The translations under genes and the position numbers were made by a program. The notes beneath the pieces were generated by a model. That model did no database searches. It had not been told where the DNA came from and saw only the letters and a program-made list of their open reading frames with translations. DNA of 40,504 bases from an uncultured Bacteroidota bacterium (GTDB lineage: Bacteria > Bacteroidota > Bacteroidia > Chitinophagales > LD1). Numbering within the stretch: the first letter of the stretch is position 1; every line of letters starts with the position of its first letter. This document shows, in pieces, positions 39,858 through 40,504 of this stretch. The stretch covers positions 1 through 40,504 of the forward strand of contig CAIXGR010000081.1 of assembly GCA_903919075.1 (NCBI GenBank), written 5' to 3'.

Positions 39858-39922
39858 GTGTGAATGATGTAACTCTTTCCCAAAATTGTGTAATGCTTAA
39901 CTGTTTAAAGAAATCACCTTTG
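39858..39922 (+). promoter_or_regulatory. Shared upstream motif pair, copy 2 (before the DUF2383-like gene)
   Basis: GTGTGAATGATGTAA at 39858-39872 and CACCTTTG at 39915-39922, the same blocks as before the DUF892-like gene. Intermediate sequence is less conserved (CTTT, CC and AAATT parts agree). The box ends 79 bp before the ATG at 40002. Confidence 0.55.
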
Positions 39923-40001
39923 TATTGTCAAAATCCCACTGCTGAAGCGGAAGGTTTTGTTTATAAGCGGTGATATTTTATCATTAGGGAAAAAAATAAA
40001 A

Positions 40002-40483
40002 ATGGAAGAAAATGAAAATCAAATGGCTGATAACATGACAACAGACCGTGGTATGTTATCTAAAGAGTCTGAGGGCCGGGAAATTACGGACGATGCTTTG
40101 CTAAAAACAAACAACATGAATATAGAAAAGTCAATTGAGGTGTTAAACACGCTCATCGAAATAATCAACGACAGAATTACGGGATATGAAACCGCCGGTG
40201 AAGAAGCAGAAGAACCCGATTTAAAATTGCTGTTTTCCCAATTTGCCAAAACAAGTAGAAAGTTTAAAGAAGAGCTTGTTACAGAAATTCAAAAATTAGG
40301 TGGTATACCAACGCAGGAAACGAAAGCAGAAGGCAAGGTTTTCAGAGCATGGATGGAATTTAAAACAGTGGTTACGGCCCATCACAGTGTATGTCTTCAA
40401 ACCAAAGTGAACTTTTAGAGAGTTTTCAATTCAGAGAATTTAAATTTGTGAATGCAAAGTTAGAAGATTTGTTTTTAAAGTAA
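40002..40483 (+). pseudogene. DUF2383/PA2169-like four-helix-bundle gene, frameshifted near its 3' end
   Basis: The frame from ATG 40002 runs to 40418 (138 residues). Residues about 39-118 match DUF2383/PA2169 proteins: SIEVLNTLIEIINDRITGYE, then DLKLLFSQFA, then KVFRAWMEFKTVVTAHH. After that the family pattern (an LLxSCEFGED-like segment) is not in this frame but appears in the frame two bases off as SELLESFQFREFKFVNAKLE, ending at 40481-40483. An indel between about 40380 and 40405 is implied, and the normal final helix is missing as well. The first frame alone may still make a shortened protein. An open stretch from a TTG at 39957 is not the likely start. Confidence 0.6.
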
Positions 40484-40504
40484 ATACTTCTTCTGTCATT
40501 TAAT

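Overview
The window looks like a chromosomal segment of a member of the Bacteroidota, probably a Chitinophagales- or Sphingobacteriales-like lineage. The evidence is the gene order of the division/cell-wall (dcw) cluster without murF, ddl or murB, secreted proteins with type IX secretion (T9SS) C-terminal domains of both kinds (type A and gliding-motility type B), a three-gene sdhCAB set with a single five-helix cytochrome b subunit, an AT-rich composition, few recognisable Shine-Dalgarno sites, and TAnnTTTG-type promoter boxes. No tRNA, rRNA, CRISPR array or intact insertion sequence was seen.

Layout. 1-4095: a minus-strand Baeyer-Villiger-type flavin monooxygenase and a minus-strand secreted protein built of seven 49-residue repeats, with several intergenic hairpin repeats. 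4027-20162: the complete dcw cluster on the plus strand (mraZ, rsmH, ftsL-like, ftsI, murE, mraY, murD, ftsW, murG, murC, ftsQ, ftsA, ftsZ). It is preceded by three 10-bp-spaced MraZ-box-like repeats and followed by a terminator hairpin. These genes make UDP-MurNAc-peptide and lipid II, build septal peptidoglycan and assemble the Z ring. MurE carries the DNPR motif of meso-diaminopimelate-adding enzymes.

20378-32013: housekeeping genes. These are an alpha/beta hydrolase, a periplasmic cyclophilin, a Sua5-type threonylcarbamoyl-AMP synthase, riboflavin synthase, a 939-residue gliding-motility-type adhesin-like protein, sdhCAB, a short-chain dehydrogenase and a diacylglycerol-kinase-family lipid kinase.

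32076-33942: the most unusual part, a tandem array of five minus-strand genes for small secreted Lys/Thr/Ala/Glu-rich proteins. Each has its own promoter-like box about 40-49 bp before the start codon and its own terminator hairpin. Signal peptides and tails are shuffled between copies, and one copy ends in a domain resembling the PBCV-specific basic adaptor. 34382-37788: fabG, a VWA-like membrane protein and a small barrel-like exported protein.

37789-40504: a decayed accessory region. It holds remnants of a tyrosine recombinase, a T9SS sorting tail and a DnaE-type polymerase, followed by two stress-type helical-bundle genes (DUF892/YciF-like and DUF2383/PA2169-like). These two share an upstream motif pair at nearly the same spacing, and the second gene appears frameshifted. 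All assignments are from reading the sequence; no database search was run.
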